Shown: positions 18,481 through 21,115 of the stretch, piece by piece | Numbering within the stretch: position 1 is the stretch's first letter | How the letters are laid out: each line of letters opens with the position of its first letter | Assembly: GCF_000003605.2 (NCBI RefSeq) | Contig: NW_003108087.1 | Location: forward strand, 151,193 to 172,307 | Origin: Saccoglossus kowalevskii | Taxonomy: Eukaryota; Hemichordata; Enteropneusta; Harrimaniidae | Reading direction: 5' to 3' | DNA length: 21,115 bases | Position numbers and translations under genes: made by a program | The notes under the pieces: generated by a model | Database searches by the model: none | What the model was told of the DNA's origin: nothing | What the model saw: the letters and a program-made list of their open reading frames with translations, nothing else

Positions 18481-18780
18481 ATAACGCGCGCAGTGTCACC
18501 GTCGTAAACGATCGATCGATCGTTGCGCTATTAAAACTGCAAACTTCTAAAATGGTCTTTTCGGAAATCCAAATCATTGTAGAGCATATAGGTAACGTAC
18601 CGTTACAAAGGTTGGTGCACTACCGCAGCGTGCGTACTAGTATGGTTTGTGACGCCGTTACCGTATGCGTGTCAGGGTGGGTGGGAGTGCGGGGTACTTG
18701 CACGGCAAATCTACTGCTTTCAGTGTTGCCATTGACGCGTGCTAAGCTTCCGTTCCGGGCGTACCGCGATGGGATATGGT
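18481..18780. promoter_or_regulatory. CpG-rich patch with palindrome and G-quadruplex motif
   Basis: By hand count there are about 29 CpG dinucleotides in 300 bp at near-50% G+C, more than expected from base composition and far above the flanks. It contains an 18-bp perfect palindrome AACGATCGATCGATCGTT (18507-18524), a GTAACG-TAC-CGTTAC inverted repeat (18592-18606) and a four-tract G-quadruplex motif (18675-18694). An ATG at 18552 opens a 102-codon frame that ends by reading through the AATC repeat, which argues against a real protein. It could be a promoter, an unmethylated island or a replication origin. Confidence 0.3.
18675..18694 (+). other. Canonical intramolecular G-quadruplex motif
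   Basis: Four G tracts at 18675-18677, 18679-18681, 18683-18685 and 18691-18694 are separated by loops T, T and AGTGC. This satisfies the G3+N1-7 rule exactly, and single-nucleotide loops favour a very stable parallel fold. It lies inside the CpG-rich patch. It is the only full G4 motif I found in the window. Confidence 0.7.
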
Positions 18781-18806
18781 GTATGATTTCAGTCAAATTA
18801 TTTTCA

Positions 18807-18838
<32 letters not shown>
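18807..18838. repeat. (AATC)8 microsatellite
   Basis: Eight perfect tandem copies, followed by GATTCC. This is the same tetranucleotide as the 10391-10461 array, in opposite orientation. It generates spurious SINQ-type peptide repeats in two plus-strand frames. Confidence 0.95.
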
Positions 18839-18839
<1 letters not shown>

Positions 18840-19038
18840 ATTCCACCCGAAAGACATTGATGTGTGATTGTGATCATCCAACACAAGATAATACTGCACT
18901 ATTTTCTACATTTGTTGCGTTTTATTTTGTGCAATTTTATCATTCGAATTCTGAATTGAAAATAAAAAAAAACTTCAAAACGAGAAAAGTAAAAAAACAA
19001 CGCTTTCGTCGGCCAAACCACGTGAGGCGAATTCAACG

Positions 19039-19380
19039 CTAAATCCAGACTGAAATCATACTAAATCCAGACTGAAATCATACTAAATACAGACTGAAAT
19101 CATACTAAATCCAGACTGAAATCATACTACATCTAGACTGAAATCATACTAAATCCAGACTGAAATCATACTAAATACAAACTGAAATCATACTAAATAC
19201 AGACTGAAATACAAGCTGAATTCATACTAAATCCAGACTGAAATCATACTAAATACAGACTAAAATTATACTAAATCCAGACTGAAATCATACTAAATAC
19301 AGACTGAAATCATACCAAATACAGACTGAAATCATACTAAATACAAACTGAAATCATACTAAATACAGACTAAAATCATT
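19039..19380 (+). repeat. 22-bp minisatellite, 16 units
   Basis: The unit (clear at 19061-19082, core CAGACTGAAATCATACTAAA) repeats head to tail sixteen times with a strict 22-bp period. The one break is a 10-bp deletion at about 19210, flanked by AAAT, which suggests slippage. Units vary mainly at one C/A position (CCAG or ACAG), with occasional CTAG, ACAA and TAAAAT variants. Units near the 3' end are more divergent and a degenerate copy follows at 19381. The array carries stop codons in translation, so it is not coding. Confidence 0.97.
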
Positions 19381-19812
19381 TTAAATGCGGTTAAACTTTT
19401 ATACGTTGACGTTGATCAAAGATTTCGCTATCTTGGGGCAATTTAATTAAAAACCATGTAACCCAATGTGCGCTTTATTAACATATCCGTACAATGTTAT
19501 ATTTATTCATTTTTCAATTATATTATTTAAATGTCAATACATTAGGTAAATGAAAACAAACATTTTTCTGCGTAAAACAACTTTATCGTAAAATGTGTTT
19601 TTCTCTATTATCAGCGGTCTTCGTTTTCCTTTTGTGGATGGGTAACTGACACCGCTTTCGATACGATTTATAATAAATGGGCCCACAAAAGATAACATAA
19701 TGAAACTAGTTTATTAGTGCCTCGGGACTGAAAGTTTAGCCTGTCGCGCAGGTGAATAGGCAAACAGCATGCTAGACAAAGCCCCCAGCAGAGAAAGACA
19801 CTCTGGCGCTTT
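19381..19812. other. AT-rich non-coding stretch
   Basis: Nothing was recognised between the minisatellite and the TATA-like box. The first ~20 bp is a decayed repeat unit. Confidence 0.55.
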
Positions 19813-19818
19813 TATAAG
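19813..19818 (+). promoter_or_regulatory. TATA-box-like element upstream of a small ORF
   Basis: GGCGCTTTTATAAGG holds TATAAG with a G/C-rich 5' flank. A start site about 30 bp downstream (near 19843) would give a leader of about 18 nt before the ATG at 19861. It is suggestive only; TATAA words are common in AT-rich DNA. Confidence 0.2.
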
Positions 19819-19860
19819 GTAATGCACATCGGCTGTCTGTTGTGATTTCTCTTTATACAA

Positions 19861-20046
19861 ATGGACCGTTTAAGTAATTCAACTCGATTCGCTATCCCAT
19901 CCATTTCATTACCAGTAGACATTAATCAACCATTTAATCGGCATGCGAAAAAAGACAAAATACACCCATCTTCTTGTTCACTTCGTCGTGCATCATCTAG
20001 GGTTGATGCAGCCAAGGGGGATAATAACCAAATCCCGATTCACTAG
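19861..20046 (+). CDS. Candidate small single-exon ORF, 61 aa, unrecognised
   Basis: It starts at a true ATG with G at +4 and lies 48 nt after a TATA-like box. The stop is followed by AATAAA at 20188-20193, so promoter, frame and polyadenylation signal are in order. The product is polar and basic, without a signal peptide or membrane segment. Residues 10-17 (RFAIPSIS) loosely resemble the eh1 Groucho-binding motif FxIxxIL found near the start of some homeodomain proteins, but the final leucine is not in register, and no homeodomain or donor site follows. It is convergent with the minus-strand candidate ending at 20418. Chance is quite possible. Confidence 0.2.
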   Translation: MDRLSNSTRFAIPSISLPVDINQPFNRHAKKDKIHPSSCSLRRASSRVDAAKGDNNQIPIH

Positions 20047-20417
20047 TTTCTGTCGTCGTCGTCTCTTTGACAGTGTACGTGGCGTCTGAGCCCACGAGAG
20101 AAGAACGTGAGAACAATCGAATCGCTTTTCCCAACTGAAGAGCGAGGGAGCTCTACAAGTTTAGGTCCACAAATACACCGGAATTAAAATAAAATGAAAA
20201 ACAGTCACCGGCAAACAAAAATAACAACAAAGGTATTCTTAACTTCACCGTTTTACGACGTTTTGAAATAACGTTGCTGGTTGTCAACCTGTGACTTTTT
20301 ATTTGTATGACGTAATGTTATTGTGCGTTTTGGCATGGGTAGTGGAGCAGCTAGTACATAGAAAATCAGAGTCGACCAATCCAATGCCTGGTGAAAATGA
20401 AATGCTTGTTTTTTTGT
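20047..20417. other. Spacer between two convergent candidate ORFs
   Basis: It contains (GTC)4 at 20052-20063, an AATAAA on the plus strand at 20188-20193, and an AATAAA on the minus strand at 20417-20422. A plus-strand 63-codon frame at 20291-20482 overlaps the minus-strand candidate and is not recognised. Confidence 0.4.
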
Positions 20418-20732
20418 TTATTGCAATATACCGATCTTTGGTGTACAATCATGTGGATGACACGTATTTGCGCGACAGGTAGAATAACAGTATAGCAACA
20501 CAAATCTATCGCCACTTATTGTTTTGTGTTCATCGTAGGGTACGTAGCAACATCGAACTTCGTGGCAATATATATACACCCACCAACTTGAGTTGGTGAT
20601 GTTATTATTGAGGCGCCAACTGACGAGTTTCCGGCCATCAGTTCGGGAACTCACATGTGTTTCACGAAACGCATAAGTTCCAACAATTGCCGATGGTGAA
20701 AATTCGATAAAATGCCTGAATGTAGTTTGCAT
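20418..20732 (-). CDS. Candidate cysteine-rich exon or ORF, 104 aa, unrecognised
   Basis: It opens with a true ATG with A at -3 and ends at a TAA embedded in AATAAA (20417-20422, minus strand). The C-terminal half holds seven cysteines (residues 56, 61, 62, 82, 86, 91, 96). There are two N-glycosylation sequons (residues 44-46 and 47-49), which fit a secreted or extracellular segment. An AG acceptor at 20735-20736 (GCATGCAG on the minus strand, weak pyrimidine tract) would join it in frame with the donor at 20910 of the upstream signal-peptide-like ORF. A stronger upstream acceptor (TTCTATTTTTGTAG) would lead to an early stop. No family is recognised. The DNA here also forms several hairpins. 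Confidence 0.25.
   Translation of the reverse strand: MQTTFRHFIEFSPSAIVGTYAFRETHVSSRTDGRKLVSWRLNNNITNSSWWVYIYCHEVRCCYVPYDEHKTISGDRFVLLYCYSTCRANTCHPHDCTPKIGILQ
20581..20652. repeat. Cluster of inverted repeats
   Basis: CACCAACT-TG-AGTTGGTG (20581-20598) is a perfect 8-bp fold-back. AACTGA (20618-20623) pairs with TCAGTT (20638-20643). GAGTTTCCG (20625-20633) pairs with CGGGAACTC (20644-20652) over 9 bp with one T-G. The last two cross each other; with almost no linker bases they are better read as alternatives than as a true pseudoknot. All lie inside the minus-strand candidate ORF. Confidence 0.5.
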
Positions 20733-20872
20733 TTCTGCATGCTATGAAACGTTAACACCCCCCCCAAATCTCTACAAAAATAGAATCATTTTTAAGTTAC
20801 CCCATCGACGACTAATTACTATAGCTGTACCAATCCGCTGTTAGTTCATCAATATTAAGGATTTCCACTAAT

Positions 20873-21088
20873 TTAAAAAGTAAAAACGACATTACAGCCT
20901 TTATTTTCACCTGTATGACTATTAACGAATTGATGGCATGGACGCGTGCCAAGGTTGTGTTCATAGCAACATCTTGTTACGTCGTTGTCTAAAACGTCTT
21001 CCCAGTATTGCCTAATACCAACAATATAGAGCTGTTTCAACATGATTATCACAGCTATGCACACAGTGGCAACTAAAGCACGTGTCAT
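20873..21088 (-). CDS. Candidate small secreted protein, 71 aa (possible first exon)
   Basis: A true ATG at 21086-21088 opens a frame whose N-terminus reads MTRALVATVCIAVIIMLKQ: a short basic start, a ~14-residue hydrophobic core and then polar sequence, as in a signal peptide or signal anchor. Downstream residues include a CC pair (40-41) and single cysteines at 51 and 65, a pattern seen in small disulfide-rich secreted peptides. A CAG-GTGAAA donor (exon end 20911, intron from 20910) could splice it to the cysteine-rich ORF at 20418-20732; unspliced it ends at a TAA at 20873. The promoter would lie at or beyond the window edge. No family is recognised. It is the most protein-like frame in the window but still short. 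Confidence 0.3.
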   Translation of the reverse strand: MTRALVATVCIAVIIMLKQLYIVGIRQYWEDVLDNDVTRCCYEHNLGTRPCHQFVNSHTGENKGCNVVFTF

Positions 21089-21100
21089 GTACCTCCTTAA

Positions 21101-21115
21101 ATTCTATTCTATTCT
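21101..21115. repeat. (ATTCT)3 pentanucleotide repeat cut by the window edge
   Basis: Three perfect copies of ATTCT occupy the last 15 bases, so the array probably continues beyond the window. Its full length cannot be judged from here. Confidence 0.7.

Noticed and set aside
18552-19042. Plus-strand frames with NQSINQ repeats
   Set aside because: Both read through the (AATC)8 microsatellite. The first has a true ATG at 18552, but no splice, poly(A) or family support.
6705-21084. Several CACGTG E-boxes (for example 6705, 10199, 17236, 19019, 21079)
   Set aside because: The number seen is close to the chance expectation for a 6-bp word in 21 kb, and they are scattered.
1-21115. CRISPR array, operon, prophage or bacterial mobile element
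   Set aside because: No spaced direct repeats with unique spacers, no densely packed ORFs and no ribosome-binding-site pattern. The only arrays are head-to-tail minisatellites and microsatellites.

Overview
The window looks like non-coding (intergenic and/or intronic) DNA from a eukaryotic, most likely animal, nuclear genome. It is AT-rich (roughly 60-65% A+T by eye). It has no long reading frame in 21 kb, no operon-like packing and no rRNA or tRNA that I can recognise. It does carry microsatellites, a 22-bp minisatellite, two copies of a short terminal-inverted-repeat element, splice-site-like and AATAAA-like signals, and matches to animal transcription-factor motifs (CTCF, SRF, Fox, CREB). 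A marine invertebrate would fit, but that is a guess; nothing fixes the species.

Layout. 1-2500: AT-rich, with a 96-nt imperfect hairpin (475-570), a tight perfect hairpin (1453-1482), a second hairpin (1589-1613), a CRE palindrome and a CTCF-like site. 2500-6970: mostly featureless, with a TATA-like box, a 3 x 20-bp tandem repeat and a second CRE. 6975-7515: an antiparallel pair of exon-like open stretches and a duplicated Fox-site segment. 7900-9150: a GC-rich hairpin, a paired SRF (CArG) site, interlocking inverted repeats and a C13 tract. 10012-10765: two same-orientation copies of a TTAA-bounded MITE flanking GATT and CAAAAA microsatellites. 11970-12090: clustered palindromes. 12592-14750: the best splice-signal candidates on the plus strand. 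15195-15256: a compact hairpin of pre-miRNA size. 17906-17957: competing GC-rich stems. 18481-18838: a CpG-rich patch with a G-quadruplex motif and an AATC microsatellite. 19039-19380: a 16-copy 22-bp minisatellite. 19813-21088: a possible convergent pair of small genes, including a minus-strand ORF with a signal-peptide-like start and cysteine-rich downstream sequence.

No protein family was recognised with confidence. All coding calls are low-confidence hypotheses: in DNA this AT-rich, six frames over 21 kb are expected to contain several chance ORFs of 60-130 codons. I found no convincing new molecular system. The best leads are the MITE pair, the 15195-15256 hairpin, the CpG/G4/repeat block at 18481-19380, and the putative secreted cysteine-rich gene at the right end.
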